From an uncultured Collinsella sp. (GTDB taxonomy: Bacteria > Actinomycetota > Coriobacteriia > Coriobacteriales > Coriobacteriaceae), in the NCBI GenBank assembly GCA_958435945.1, contig CAUBIC010000008.1, positions 39,880 to 103,879 on the forward strand: a stretch of DNA of 64,000 nucleotides. Direction: 5' to 3'. Both the position numbers and the translations under genes were made by a program. The notes beneath the pieces were generated by a model. It saw only the letters and a program-made list of their open reading frames with translations. It did not search any database and was not told the origin of the DNA. The first letter of the stretch is position 1. Every line of letters begins with the position of its first letter. Shown here one piece after another: positions 8,350 through 17,356 of the stretch.

Positions 8350-9672
8350 CTAATCGTCCTTGTCGTCCTTCATGACAACGGTGGTCTCGGTGTGGCTGAA
8401 GGTGTCGTGCTTCTCGGTCAGGTCGAGCTCGCCACAGTAGCAATCGGCGTGGGTGGCCTCGTTGGCCGTCTTGAGCTGGCCTACCAGTAGCACGTCTCCG
8501 ATAATCACGATGATCAGCGGCGCGATGATGTTGATGAGGATGCCCTCGATATCAAAGGTGAGGTAGTCCGGATTGAAGGCGTTCTCACCCATGAAGAGGA
8601 TCTGGGAGAGGACAAACCCGATCACAAAGAACAGCACCGAGGCGATGGCGAGCTTGGGCTTGGAGCAGGGAAGCTCGCCGACCATGCGGCCGGTTTGGCC
8701 GTTCATGGCAAACAGATAACTCTTGCCGTTCCACGAGGTGGAAAGCATCCACACGGGGAACAGGGCGTAGTCGCTGTCTTCCCAGGTGTAGTCGAGCTGC
8801 TTGCTTTCGACCGTGGCATCGTCATATTCGTCGACGACGGTCTCGCGCAGGGCCGAGATCGTGCTCTCCTCCATGCGGCGCTCGGCACGTGCCTTGCAGG
8901 TCTCGCAATCCTCGTCGTAGCGGTTGGCGATGTAGCCGGGCATATACGCGACCGAGAACGGGCGCAACGCGTCGTAGTCAAACGGCTCGATGGCGTCCAT
9001 GTGGCCGTCGGGCATCTTGGACGATCCGTCGACGGGCACGCGCTCAAACGAGATATTGCCTTTACGGTAGGCGTCGTAGTGGTCGGTGGTCGTGACGGTG
9101 CGGTCGGATTCCTCGGTTACGGTCTCGTTGGTCGCATCAAAGCACACTTCGCCGTCCACGCGGGCGCCGTAAAGCCAAAACGGCACGTAAACGCCTTGGA
9201 CTTCGTCGATATGGTTGCCGGTGACAAAGCTCTTGGGCAGCAGGATCTTGCCCTTATAGTGCTCCTTGAGCGCGGCCATGACATCATCGCGCCCGAGCTT
9301 AAACGGGATCACCAGGTCGGGTGAGAAATCGCCCGAGAGCTGGCCGGGTGCCACGGCGGAGTTGCCGCAGTATGGGCAGGTGGTAACGGCGACGGTGCCG
9401 TCCGAGACCAGCTCGGCGCCGCATGACGAGCAGATGTAGCCGGCGTTTTGGGCCAGCTCCTGCACGGCGTCATCGGCAGCAGGTTTGGGAGCCGCGGCTG
9501 CGGCATCAGCTTTGGCATCTGCCTTGTCCTGGCGCTCGCGATAGAGGGCCTCGACTTCTTCGACTTCAAAACGCGAATCGCAGTAGTCGCAGACGAGCTT
9601 TTGCTCGGCACTGGCAAAGTGAAGGGGGCCGCCACACGCGGGACACTGATAGTTGACGCTCTCGAAGGCCAT
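8350..9672 (-). CDS. Zinc-ribbon membrane protein
   Basis: This is a 440-residue protein. The N-terminus has a TFIIB-like ribbon (CPACGG then CDYCDS). A second ribbon occurs near residue 80 (CSSCG then CPYCG). The large middle part is soluble. Two transmembrane helices lie near the end (ASVLFFVIGFVLSQILF, and INIIAPLIIVIIGDVLLV). Such proteins are often mis-annotated as primosomal or helicase-like because of the ribbons. It lies 48 bases before the SPFH gene and 24 bases after the DUF4428 gene on the minus strand, so co-transcription is likely. Membrane anchoring could tether the SPFH assembly; that is inference. Confidence 0.75.
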   Translation of the reverse strand: MAFESVNYQCPACGGPLHFASAEQKLVCDYCDSRFEVEEVEALYRERQDKADAKADAAAAAPKPAADDAVQELAQNAGYICSSCGAELVSDGTVAVTTCPYCGNSAVAPGQLSGDFSPDLVIPFKLGRDDVMAALKEHYKGKILLPKSFVTGNHIDEVQGVYVPFWLYGARVDGEVCFDATNETVTEESDRTVTTTDHYDAYRKGNISFERVPVDGSSKMPDGHMDAIEPFDYDALRPFSVAYMPGYIANRYDEDCETCKARAERRMEESTISALRETVVDEYDDATVESKQLDYTWEDSDYALFPVWMLSTSWNGKSYLFAMNGQTGRMVGELPCSKPKLAIASVLFFVIGFVLSQILFMGENAFNPDYLTFDIEGILINIIAPLIIVIIGDVLLVGQLKTANEATHADCYCGELDLTEKHDTFSHTETTVVMKDDKDD

Positions 9673-9696
9673 GATCGGTCCTTTCGCTGCCGGAGG

Positions 9697-10434
9697 CTAT
9701 GCGCCGATGGCGCCGCCGCAGTATTCGCAGCGCCCACTGGCATCGGGAATGGTGGTTGCACCGCAGAAGGGGCAGGTGACCGCGGTCTTGGGGGCCTTAG
9801 CGGCCACGACGCTGTCGCGCGTCTCCTGGCGCAGCTGCACCAGCGCGTCGCGGACCTCGGTTGCCTGGCGCTTGGCCTCGCGGTATTCGATGGAACCGCG
9901 CTGATCGATGGTGGAGTCGTTCACGCGCAGGTTGATCTCGGTAAAGTACGGCGTGTTGACGTGGATGGTCAGATTAAAGTCGTAATCCAGGTCGTAGCGC
10001 GGCGGGTTGTAGCTCTCGCGCTCGCCGTCCTTGGTCTCGCGATAGATCTCGGTGCGCTGCTCGTCGATATCCATATCGCAGCCGAGTACCTGCGAGAACT
10101 CGATGATGTCGGGGTTGGCATCGCGCCAGCGGCTCTGCGAGGTAATGATCAGCAGGCCCGCGTCTTCGTCGAGCATGATGTTGGTGCGCCCGGCAGAGAG
10201 CGTGCGCGTAGGGTTGAACGACGCCAGGCGTTCGGCATTGGCCTCGCGGTAGGCGAGTTGCTCGCGGATATCGTCCGCGGTGCTGGAGCGATAGCCGTGG
10301 AAGTAGGGGGAGAGCTTGCCGGCGCACTCTTTGCACAGGTAGCCTTCGCTGATCTTGGTCTTTCCCAAAAGTCCCAGCTCGGTACCGCAAATCGCGCACT
10401 CTTTCTTCTCGAACATCTTGTCAAAGAAGCCCAT
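9697..10434 (-). CDS. DUF4428-type zinc-finger protein
   Basis: This 245-residue soluble protein has an N-terminal CAICGTELGLLGKTK...LCKEC finger typical of DUF4428 and a C-terminal ribbon (CPFCG...CEYCG). The middle resembles a beta-rich PH-like module, which is common between such fingers. It is the first gene of the minus-strand zinc-ribbon cluster. No enzyme motif is visible, so a scaffold or adaptor role is plausible but unproven. Confidence 0.78.
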   Translation of the reverse strand: MGFFDKMFEKKECAICGTELGLLGKTKISEGYLCKECAGKLSPYFHGYRSSTADDIREQLAYREANAERLASFNPTRTLSAGRTNIMLDEDAGLLIITSQSRWRDANPDIIEFSQVLGCDMDIDEQRTEIYRETKDGERESYNPPRYDLDYDFNLTIHVNTPYFTEINLRVNDSTIDQRGSIEYREAKRQATEVRDALVQLRQETRDSVVAAKAPKTAVTCPFCGATTIPDASGRCEYCGGAIGA

Positions 10435-10578
10435 GGCTGCCTCCCATCAACAGGTAGCGTGTGTCACTTTTGATGATGGGGGAGTGCGCGATCTTTCACG
10501 ATACCCAGACGGCTCAACGAGTCTCCACAACTGGGACACATGGCCCATTTTTGACTAGTCGTTGGGGATACTATCCGG

Positions 10579-10609
10579 CCACTCATTGGGGACGCACTTA
10601 AATGAGTGG
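10579..10609. repeat. GGGGACG palindrome
   Basis: CCACTCATT and AATGAGTGG flank the loop GGGGACGCACTTA. Close copies occur at 17327, 22701 and 44667. The surrounding bases 10440-10660 hold no gene and several GTTGGGGA pieces of the same family. Confidence 0.75.
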
Positions 10610-10666
10610 CAGTTGGGGAGACTCCATGCCGAATGTGGCGGCTGCCGAATGTGGGCGCCGTCCTTG

Positions 10667-12178
10667 CTATGCCACGGTCACGGCAACCTGGGCGTAGCGG
10701 CTGCAGGGGCGCTCGGCGCGCGTCTGCACGGTAAGGGTGAACACGAAGCGGTCGCCGGGCTGCGCGTCGGCAGGCACGATAAAAGCGGTGCTCACCGTGC
10801 ATTCCTGCCACACCGAAAGATCCTGTACGCCTGCATAGCTCGACGGGTCCATGGCGACATCCCAATGTGCATAAAAGCCCTTGCCGTCGGGGTCGACGAT
10901 GGTCGCTGCAAGGGCGACGCGCTCGCCGGTTGCGGCGCTGCGGTCGGTCGTGACCTCGACAATATGTGCTGGATGCGAGCAAGTTGCCGGATCATGGGCG
11001 CACCATTGCGCGCGGGCGGCAAAGTCTTCCTGATAGGCGCGCAGGTAGGGATTGGGGTTGCCGTCTACGGGCGTGCCGATGGCGGCAAAACCGGCGGGTG
11101 CGTCCGTATCGGGATGCCCATCAAGAAACATGCGGCCGAGCAGCGTATCGAAGCCGCGGTTATCGATGCCACGCAGGCCAAACGGCAGCAGCGGAATATA
11201 GGTCATGCTGTCGCCTTCCGCCATAAAGTCGCCGCGCTCAAACTGCATCGCGGGCATGCCTTCTAGACCCCAGTCCAGACGGGCATGCTTGCCAAACTGA
11301 AAGCGCTCGGGCTCGTTTTCGTAGACCTTGCCATCGCCATAGAGCATATAGCGCGCCATGAGGGGGCCGTTACCCTGCGTGAGATTTTGCTCGGGCCAAG
11401 GTGCCTTAAACAGCGGCAGCGTATCGGGTTGAGCCATCTTGGCATCGACATAGCCGCCATACATATAGGGCACACACCAAAAGATGAGCTCGGGAAAGAG
11501 CTCACGTCCATGGTCGAGCCATGAGTTGTCCTGCCCCACGCCATCGGCAACGCCCATCACGCGCACCTTCTGATAGACCCGCTGCTGCACGGCAGGCCAT
11601 TCGGGCGTGGCGCGATAACACTCGGCAATGCTCATGAGGGCGCGAACGATGGTGTTCATGCCACCCCAGCTGAGCAGCCATAACGTACGCGGGTCATCAT
11701 CCAAAATCGCCTGAGCAATTACGCGGGACCCCTCAGTTTCCTCAGTCACATCACCCTCAAAGGCAACATTTCCCACAAAGGTGCGCTCGGTCATCTGGGC
11801 AGGCGTGGGAAACGGCGGTTCACCGGCAGCGTCCGCATTCGCCTGCAACTGCGGCCAAGCTTGGGCATATTCATTACTCCAGAGACTCTCAATCCAATGC
11901 TCGGGAAACGGCCGATACTCACGAAGCTCCCCAGCCAGCGGATCGGGCTCATGAGGCACAACATCCCACTCATAAGAGCGACGCCCTTTGGTCCGCCAAT
12001 GCGAATTCACCTCGCCGAGCGTATGAACCCCATCCCCAAGAAAGTGATACTGCGAAGCCGTATACACCACAGCCTGAACATCAAGCACATTAAGATACAG
12101 AGCCAAATGAATGAGCGAGTTCATATCATCGACTTCCATATCAGTGGTAACAATCACCCGAGTCAAATTCTGGGACAT
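10667..12178 (-). CDS. DUF1593 (Sde182-like) nucleoside-hydrolase-fold protein
   Basis: This 503-residue protein belongs to the DUF1593 family, whose founding member was reported as a cellulose-binding protein. The N-terminus VIVTTDMEVDDMNSL resembles the DTDxGxDD calcium motif of nucleoside hydrolases. The C-terminal 100 residues form a separate beta-domain (EVTTDRSAATGERVALAATI). No signal peptide is visible, so it is probably cytoplasmic here. The ATG at 12178 is chosen because GGAG lies 8 bases upstream; the longer TTG start contains that ribosome site. It sits beside an esterase and an apiosidase-like hydrolase, which suggests plant-polysaccharide breakdown. The substrate is unknown. Confidence 0.82.
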   Translation of the reverse strand: MSQNLTRVIVTTDMEVDDMNSLIHLALYLNVLDVQAVVYTASQYHFLGDGVHTLGEVNSHWRTKGRRSYEWDVVPHEPDPLAGELREYRPFPEHWIESLWSNEYAQAWPQLQANADAAGEPPFPTPAQMTERTFVGNVAFEGDVTEETEGSRVIAQAILDDDPRTLWLLSWGGMNTIVRALMSIAECYRATPEWPAVQQRVYQKVRVMGVADGVGQDNSWLDHGRELFPELIFWCVPYMYGGYVDAKMAQPDTLPLFKAPWPEQNLTQGNGPLMARYMLYGDGKVYENEPERFQFGKHARLDWGLEGMPAMQFERGDFMAEGDSMTYIPLLPFGLRGIDNRGFDTLLGRMFLDGHPDTDAPAGFAAIGTPVDGNPNPYLRAYQEDFAARAQWCAHDPATCSHPAHIVEVTTDRSAATGERVALAATIVDPDGKGFYAHWDVAMDPSSYAGVQDLSVWQECTVSTAFIVPADAQPGDRFVFTLTVQTRAERPCSRYAQVAVTVA

Positions 12179-12309
12179 AGGAACAGCTCCAATCAAAATC
12201 AATTCAGCCAGTTACGCGCAAGGCAAGACGGGACCCACGCCCCCATCGCCATCGACCCGGCGGCCCGCCGGAAGCGCTCGTCCAGCGTTTCGAACAACGT
12301 TAACTTAGG

Positions 12310-12432
12310 GGGCCCTGACCTTTAGTTTTGTAAACATTCCGCAGCGCGGGCCCCGTTTATCCGATGCTCCGAAGGAGCAGGATAAGCGGGGATCAGGCGC
12401 GAGGACGTTTACAAAACTAAAGGTCAGGGCCC
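12310..12432. repeat. 123-base nested palindrome
   Basis: Perfect 26-base outer arms (12310-12335 and 12407-12432, beginning GGGCCCTGACCTTTAG) enclose a second stem, CCCCGTTTATCC (12361 region) with GGATAAGCGGGG (one G-T pair). Inside that is a third stem TGCTCC-GAA-GGAGCA. It lies directly after the stop region of the esterase gene. It could be a MITE-like element or a strong transcription barrier. Confidence 0.9.
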
Positions 12433-12444
12433 ACGATGGGATGG

Positions 12445-13782
12445 CTACCTCGAAACTCTGGCCGACCACTCCCAGCAGCCCACCGGCTCGCCGTCGATGA
12501 GTACGTTGCCCCCGTCGAAGTCTTGATAACACAGGTCGTTGAATTGGTGGATCCACACGCCGTGGTTGAACGTCTTCTTAGGCGAGCCATCGGCCTCGCG
12601 ATAGCGCCCGGTCAGGTCCTCGACATGACTAAAGTAGGTAAGGTGCACGTTGGCGCCGGCGTCACGCAGGCGTGCCGTGAGCGGCAGCACGGTCTGCTGC
12701 GGCGACACGAGCTCGTCGCCCTTGGAGTGCGTAAACCACAGCGGCGTCTTGGCGAGCGCGGCTACGTCCTCGTCCGTGGCGTTGTACCACGGGGCACAGC
12801 AGGGAAGGCCCGCGGCAAAGAAATCGGGGTAGTCGGCGCACAGGCGCAGGGTCATAAAGCCGCCGTTGGAAAGGCCGGCGACCACGATGCGGTCGGTGTC
12901 GATGCGCTCGGCATGCTCGGCGACAAACTCGTCAATGAGCGCCTTGAGCACGGGGGAGTAGATGCTCTGGTTGGAGCGGCCGAGCTGCTCGACGCCGTTA
13001 TCCATCCAAAACGTGGGCGACTGCGGCACGAGCACCCAGGCAAAGCCGCCAAAGTAGCGCTGGATTTGCGCCTGGCTAATGGCTGTCACGCGGTTGCCGA
13101 TATAGGCGCGCGTGGCACCTTCGCCCTGCGTGGCACCCTTGCCTTCGCCGGCGCCGTGCAGGTATACCACGAGCGGGGCCTTTTGGGGCACGACCGTGTC
13201 CTCGGGCGCAAAGGGATTGAAGCAGGCCGAGTCCTCTGCCTTAAAGCTGGGCTCAAAGAAGCCGTACTCGAGCGCGATGCCATTGACGGTGGTCTTTTGT
13301 ACGGCATTGCTCCAGCCCTTGAGCGCGGGGCAGATGTCGCCGCGACAGGTATCGAAGACCAGGCCGCAGGTGGGGTCGTCGCCGTCGTTGCCGGGAAGAG
13401 CCGCGAGCTGCGTGACGTGCAGCCGGTCATCGAGCATGCGCGAGCCCATGACGCCGCCTTCGATCTTTTTGGTCAGGCGCTGCTCGGCGACCTCGAGTGC
13501 CACATGGGTGCCCACGGCAAGCTTGCGGCCGTTCTCGTCGCACGGATACGCGGCGAGAACGTCGATGTAACCCACGGAGGGCGCGGCATGGTCGGCGCCG
13601 TGCTCCTTGCGCATCAGGACCTCGCCCGTGCGCTCGTGACGCTCTACATATATATGGAAAGCGTTCGCATCGACATCGTTGGCGCGCACGGTGCAGGGTA
13701 GGTCGAGAACGACCTTGCTGATCCAGGGGCCAAAGTCACCCAAGGTGGTGACGGTTGCGTAGGTACACGATCTGAGTTCCAT
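12445..13782 (-). CDS. Alpha/beta-hydrolase esterase with N-terminal Ig-like domain
   Basis: This is a 445-residue protein. The first 150 or so residues are beta-rich and resemble the Ig-like domain that precedes the catalytic part in EstA-type esterases. The rest is a prolyl-oligopeptidase-like alpha/beta hydrolase: LVVYLHGAGEG (oxyanion region), the nucleophile elbow GLSNGG with serine near residue 305, aspartate in HSKGDELV and histidine in FNHGVWIH. No signal peptide is seen. GGGAGG lies 8 bases before ATG 13782; the longer frame to 13902 has no such site. It is divergent from the PTS gene at 14273, with paired operators between them, suggesting shared control. An acyl or feruloyl esterase role is plausible. 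Confidence 0.85.
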   Translation of the reverse strand: MELRSCTYATVTTLGDFGPWISKVVLDLPCTVRANDVDANAFHIYVERHERTGEVLMRKEHGADHAAPSVGYIDVLAAYPCDENGRKLAVGTHVALEVAEQRLTKKIEGGVMGSRMLDDRLHVTQLAALPGNDGDDPTCGLVFDTCRGDICPALKGWSNAVQKTTVNGIALEYGFFEPSFKAEDSACFNPFAPEDTVVPQKAPLVVYLHGAGEGKGATQGEGATRAYIGNRVTAISQAQIQRYFGGFAWVLVPQSPTFWMDNGVEQLGRSNQSIYSPVLKALIDEFVAEHAERIDTDRIVVAGLSNGGFMTLRLCADYPDFFAAGLPCCAPWYNATDEDVAALAKTPLWFTHSKGDELVSPQQTVLPLTARLRDAGANVHLTYFSHVEDLTGRYREADGSPKKTFNHGVWIHQFNDLCYQDFDGGNVLIDGEPVGCWEWSARVSR

Positions 13783-13831
13783 GAGCTGCCTCCCTTGCGC
13801 CGCGCGTGCTAAACAATCGCGGCAATACAAT

Positions 13832-13845
13832 CTAAACATGTTTAG
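13832..13845. promoter_or_regulatory. Palindromic operator CTAAACATGTTTAG
   Basis: This is a perfect 14-base palindrome 50 bases upstream of the esterase start. It is related to the sites at 13912 and 59807. Confidence 0.55.
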
Positions 13846-13911
13846 TGTAAAGCAGAATTGCAGAACAGGCAGATGAACTCGGTAAACGGCATAATTGAAC
13901 ACGCAGTGATC

Positions 13912-13931
13912 TTCTAAACATATGTTTAGAA
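13912..13931. promoter_or_regulatory. Palindromic operator TTCTAAACATATGTTTAGAA
   Basis: This is a perfect 20-base palindrome in the divergent esterase/PTS intergenic region. Its left half recurs before the mannose PTS operon. Confidence 0.6.
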
Positions 13932-14149
13932 GTTTCTATCTGGGGTTTTCTTGATGAGCTAACAGGCTATTGAGAGGTCTGTAAAAGTAAAATCCCACGT
14001 AAATAGCCATATATCAATACATAGATAAAGAGATGATTTACTGCCGTTCAAATACGTTCACCCCGATTTTCCTACCGTTCACCGGACTACAAACGGTAAA
14101 ACTGCCACAAATTCAATACTGCGTGTAAACTAAGCGCTGTAAACGTTCA

Positions 14150-14166
14150 GTAAACAGATTGTTTAC
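14150..14166. promoter_or_regulatory. Dyad GTAAACA-GAT-TGTTTAC upstream of EIIBC
   Basis: This is a perfect 7-3-7 dyad 107 bases before the PTS start. The stretch 13932-14149 is AT-rich, has no gene and contains ACCGTTCACC/AAACGGTAA pieces that look like further half-sites. Confidence 0.5.
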
Positions 14167-14272
14167 GACAGCGTATCCAAGGGCTTGGCAGCCGTAAGGG
14201 GTTATAGCCGCCGGGCCAAAGGCGTGCCTACGTCCAAACGGGTAGACACACGATGATATGGGGAGGGGTCCC

Positions 14273-15700
14273 ATGGCAGTAGATAACAAACAGATTGCCA
14301 CCGATGTCCTCGAGCTCGTGGGCGGTGCGGAGAATGTTACCGTCGCCACCAACTGCATGACGCGCCTGCGTCTGACGCTCAAGGATAACAGCAAGGCCGA
14401 CGTGGAGAAGATCAAGAAGGTCAAGGGTGTACTGGGTTGCCAGTTCGCCGGCAGCCAGCTCCAGGTCATCATCGGCCAGAACGTGCCCAAGGTGCTCGCC
14501 GAGTTCGTCGCCATGTCCGGCGTCAAGCAGGGTGCCGCGGTCGACGAGAACCTCGACGCTCCTAAGGAGAAGTTCGAGCTCAAGAACCTGCCCAATATCA
14601 TCCTCGACTATCTGTCGGGCTCCATGACCCAGCTGATTCCGCTGCTCATGGCCGGCGGTCTGTTCCGCACTATCGCTGCGGTCCTTGGTCCCACCATGCT
14701 CGGCGTTCTCTCCGATACCGATCCGACCTACACGTTCCTCTACACCACCCTGTACGAGGCCACGTTTACCTTTATCCCCATCTATCTGGGCTATGCCGCT
14801 GCTAAGAAGCTCGGCGCCTCTCCGGTTCTGGGCATGCTCCTCGGCGGCGCTCTCATGGCCCCGTCCGTCGTGAGTGTCGCGACTCAGGAGGGTGGCGGAA
14901 TTATCTCCGTCTACGGCATCCAGATCGCCGCTGCCAACTACCAGCAGTCCGTCCTGCCGATCATCCTCTCGGTGCCCGTCCTGTACTTTGTCGAGAAGTT
15001 CTTTAAGAAGGTCATGCCCGACGTGCTGTCCACGGTCTTCACGCCGTTCTGCACCATGATCGTTACCATCCCCATCGCCTTCATCGTCCTTGCACCGATC
15101 GGCAACGAGATCGGCGGCCTCATCGCCAACGCCCTCTTTGGTCTTGCCGACCTTGGCGGCATCGGTATCCTGATCGTCATGGCCATCCTCGGCGCCTTCT
15201 GGCAGCTCTTCGTGGTCTGCGGCATGCACATGCCCGTCATCCTGCTCGCTCAGGTTCAGATCATCGCCGCCGGCTACGATCCCTTCGTCTTCGTTTCCAC
15301 CAACTGCGCTATGGCCGCTGTCTGGGGCTGCGCCTTCGGTGCCTTCCTCAAGATGAGGAACCCCGACGAGAAGGGTCTTGCCCTGGGTTACGTCATCTCC
15401 GCCATCGCCGGCGGCGTCACCGAGCCCGCACTCTTCGGTATCCTCATGCGCTTCCGTCGCACCATGCTCGGCATGTTTATCGGCGGTGCCATCGGCGCTG
15501 TGTTCTCCGGCCTCATGGGTGTTACCTACTACCTGGCCGGCGGTGCCTCCAACTTCCTGGTCTTCACCAACTACCTGCAGGGTGGCCAGATGAACACCGT
15601 CTGGGCTATCGTCGGTATGGCAATCTCCTTTGTCATCGCTGCTGCCGTCGTCTTTGCCACTGGCTTCTCCAAGGAGGAGCTCGCCGAGATGGAGGCCTAA
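14273..15700 (+). CDS. Beta-glucoside-type PTS EIIBC
   Basis: This is a 475-residue sugar transporter of the glucose/sucrose/beta-glucoside PTS superfamily. The EIIB domain (1-85) has the phospho-cysteine C28 in ATNCMTRLR. The EIIC domain (about 105-470) has many transmembrane helices and the signature GGVTEPALFGI. The usual C-terminal EIIA domain is missing, and the stand-alone EIIA at 25431 could supply the phosphate. GGGGAGGGG just before the ATG marks the start. A hydrolase and a ROK kinase follow downstream. The imported sugar is probably a beta-glucoside or another plant glycoside, judged from neighbours only. Confidence 0.92.
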   Translation: MAVDNKQIATDVLELVGGAENVTVATNCMTRLRLTLKDNSKADVEKIKKVKGVLGCQFAGSQLQVIIGQNVPKVLAEFVAMSGVKQGAAVDENLDAPKEKFELKNLPNIILDYLSGSMTQLIPLLMAGGLFRTIAAVLGPTMLGVLSDTDPTYTFLYTTLYEATFTFIPIYLGYAAAKKLGASPVLGMLLGGALMAPSVVSVATQEGGGIISVYGIQIAAANYQQSVLPIILSVPVLYFVEKFFKKVMPDVLSTVFTPFCTMIVTIPIAFIVLAPIGNEIGGLIANALFGLADLGGIGILIVMAILGAFWQLFVVCGMHMPVILLAQVQIIAAGYDPFVFVSTNCAMAAVWGCAFGAFLKMRNPDEKGLALGYVISAIAGGVTEPALFGILMRFRRTMLGMFIGGAIGAVFSGLMGVTYYLAGGASNFLVFTNYLQGGQMNTVWAIVGMAISFVIAAAVVFATGFSKEELAEMEA

Positions 15701-15740
15701 GGCCAAACCATTCGGACGCATACGACCTTACCTACACGAC

Positions 15741-15777
15741 AGGGCCCTGTCAGGCGCAAGCCCGGCGGGGCCCTTCT
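15741..15777 (+). terminator. Hairpin after EIIBC
   Basis: Two GGGCCC arms around an inner GGC-GCAA-GCC stem are followed by TTCTT. Confidence 0.6.
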
Positions 15778-15910
15778 TACAAGGTAGACTGATTGGGGGC
15801 GCGTAGCGCCTGCTCGCCGGGGCTTGCTAAGCGCCAGGGGCTTTCGCGCGGGGTTACCACGAAAGAATCTGCCGGTTCGCAACTCCTTTATCAAACGAAA
15901 GGACATGCAG

Positions 15911-17224
15911 ATGAGTTTGGGAAAGCTGACCGTTAACGGTCGTCAGGACGGCTTTTTGTGCGAGGGCAAACCGTTCTTTTGGTTTGCCGATACGTGCTGG
16001 AGTGCGTTTACGAGCATCGCCGAGGCCGATTGGGACTACTATCTGACCCGCCGCGCCGAGCAGGGCATGAACGTGCTGCAGATCAACACGCTGCCGCAGT
16101 GGGATCGCTGCTGCCCCGACCTGGGCATTTGGCCCTATGCCAGCGAGGACGGCGTGCATTTTGATTGGTCCTGTCCCAACCAAGCGTACTGGGACCGCGC
16201 CGCCGCCATGTGCCGCGCTGCCGTCGAGCACGGCATTCGTCCGGCACTCGTGCTTATGTGGTGCAACTACGTGCCCGGTACCTGGGGTGCCAAGATTGCC
16301 GAGCATTGCGGTGCCGAGGTTATGCCGCGCGAGGAGGTCCGTGCCCACGTTGCCCGCGTCGTCGAGAACCTGGGCGAGTTTGACCCCGTCTACGTGGTGA
16401 CGGGCGACACGGACTTTGCCGACGATGAGGCAATTGCCTATTACGAGGATGCGCTCGACGAAGTCGTCAAACGCGCGCCCGAGGCGTTGCGCACCATGCA
16501 TATCAACCGCGGCAACCGCACCATTCCGGCGCAGTACCTGGATCGCCTGGACTTCTACATGTTCCAGCCCGGCCACAACTACGAGGGCCAGCCCGAGGCT
16601 TGGCGCCTGCCGCAGGACTTTACCGCCAACTATCCCAAAAAGCCGATGGTCAACTCCGAGCCCTGTTACGAGCAGATGGGTGCGTCGCGCAATGTGTACT
16701 GGCGCTTCACCGCGCAGGACTGCCGCGCGAGCGTGTGGTCGTCGATCCTTGCCGGTGCGAGCGCTGGCGTGACCTATGGCGCGCACGGTGTTTGGAACTG
16801 GCAGACCAGCAAGAGCCAGGGCTCGGTGCTGGGCGAGGGCTTCGACATGCCGTTCCGCTGGCAGGAGTGCCTGCAGTTTGCGGGTGTTTGGGACTTTGGC
16901 GCGATCGAGCATGTGCTTGCCGGCCTGGGCGCTACGGCTGGCGACGACGCTTTTGCCGTGGTCCCCGCGCAGGAGCTGCTCGATGACGCGCGCGAGGCCA
17001 TTCGTGTGGCGCGCGTTGGTGATCGCATCGTCACGTACCTGCCGCGTACCACGGCGCTCAAGTTTAAGCTTGACGGCACGCGCGGCTGGACGGCGACGGT
17101 CCTCGACATGGAGGACAAGCGCATCGCCAGGCTGCCCGTCCGCGACAACGGTGACGGCACCGTGCGCGTGGCTCAACATCCCTTTGAGCACGACGCGCTG
17201 GTGATTCTGGCCCCCGGGCGCTAA
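15911..17224 (+). CDS. Apiosidase-like glycoside hydrolase (DUF4038)
   Basis: This 437-residue protein is a predicted TIM-barrel hydrolase of the DUF4038/GH140 kind. It starts with the typical GKPFFWFADTCWSAF and contains MNVLQINTLPQWD, VNSEPCYE and AGVTYGAHGVWNW. The C-terminal 90 residues resemble the small beta-domain labelled collagen-binding in relatives. No signal peptide is present, so it acts inside the cell on imported oligosaccharides. ATG 15911 is preferred: AAAGGA lies 7 bases before it, whereas ATG 15905 is too close. Family members include apiosidases acting on rhamnogalacturonan II; the substrate here is not established. Confidence 0.85.
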   Translation: MSLGKLTVNGRQDGFLCEGKPFFWFADTCWSAFTSIAEADWDYYLTRRAEQGMNVLQINTLPQWDRCCPDLGIWPYASEDGVHFDWSCPNQAYWDRAAAMCRAAVEHGIRPALVLMWCNYVPGTWGAKIAEHCGAEVMPREEVRAHVARVVENLGEFDPVYVVTGDTDFADDEAIAYYEDALDEVVKRAPEALRTMHINRGNRTIPAQYLDRLDFYMFQPGHNYEGQPEAWRLPQDFTANYPKKPMVNSEPCYEQMGASRNVYWRFTAQDCRASVWSSILAGASAGVTYGAHGVWNWQTSKSQGSVLGEGFDMPFRWQECLQFAGVWDFGAIEHVLAGLGATAGDDAFAVVPAQELLDDAREAIRVARVGDRIVTYLPRTTALKFKLDGTRGWTATVLDMEDKRIARLPVRDNGDGTVRVAQHPFEHDALVILAPGR

Positions 17225-17272
17225 CGGCTCTTCTCCAACATTTACAACCCAGTCCCTTTCATGAGGCTGCGA

Positions 17273-17356
17273 CGGAATGGTTCGTGCATGACAGCTTTAA
17301 GCTGTCAAGGGGGAGCCATTCCGTTGCACTCATTGGGGACGTACTTAAATGAGTGG
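17273..17356. repeat. Nested hairpin plus GGGGACG palindrome
   Basis: CGGAATGG (17273) pairs with CCATTCCG (17316) around a perfect inner palindrome GACAGCTTTAAGCTGTC. The adjoining palindrome CACTCATT/AAATGAGTG (17327-17356) has the loop GGGGACGTACTT. The remaining bases to 17577 contain no gene that I can support. Confidence 0.75.
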
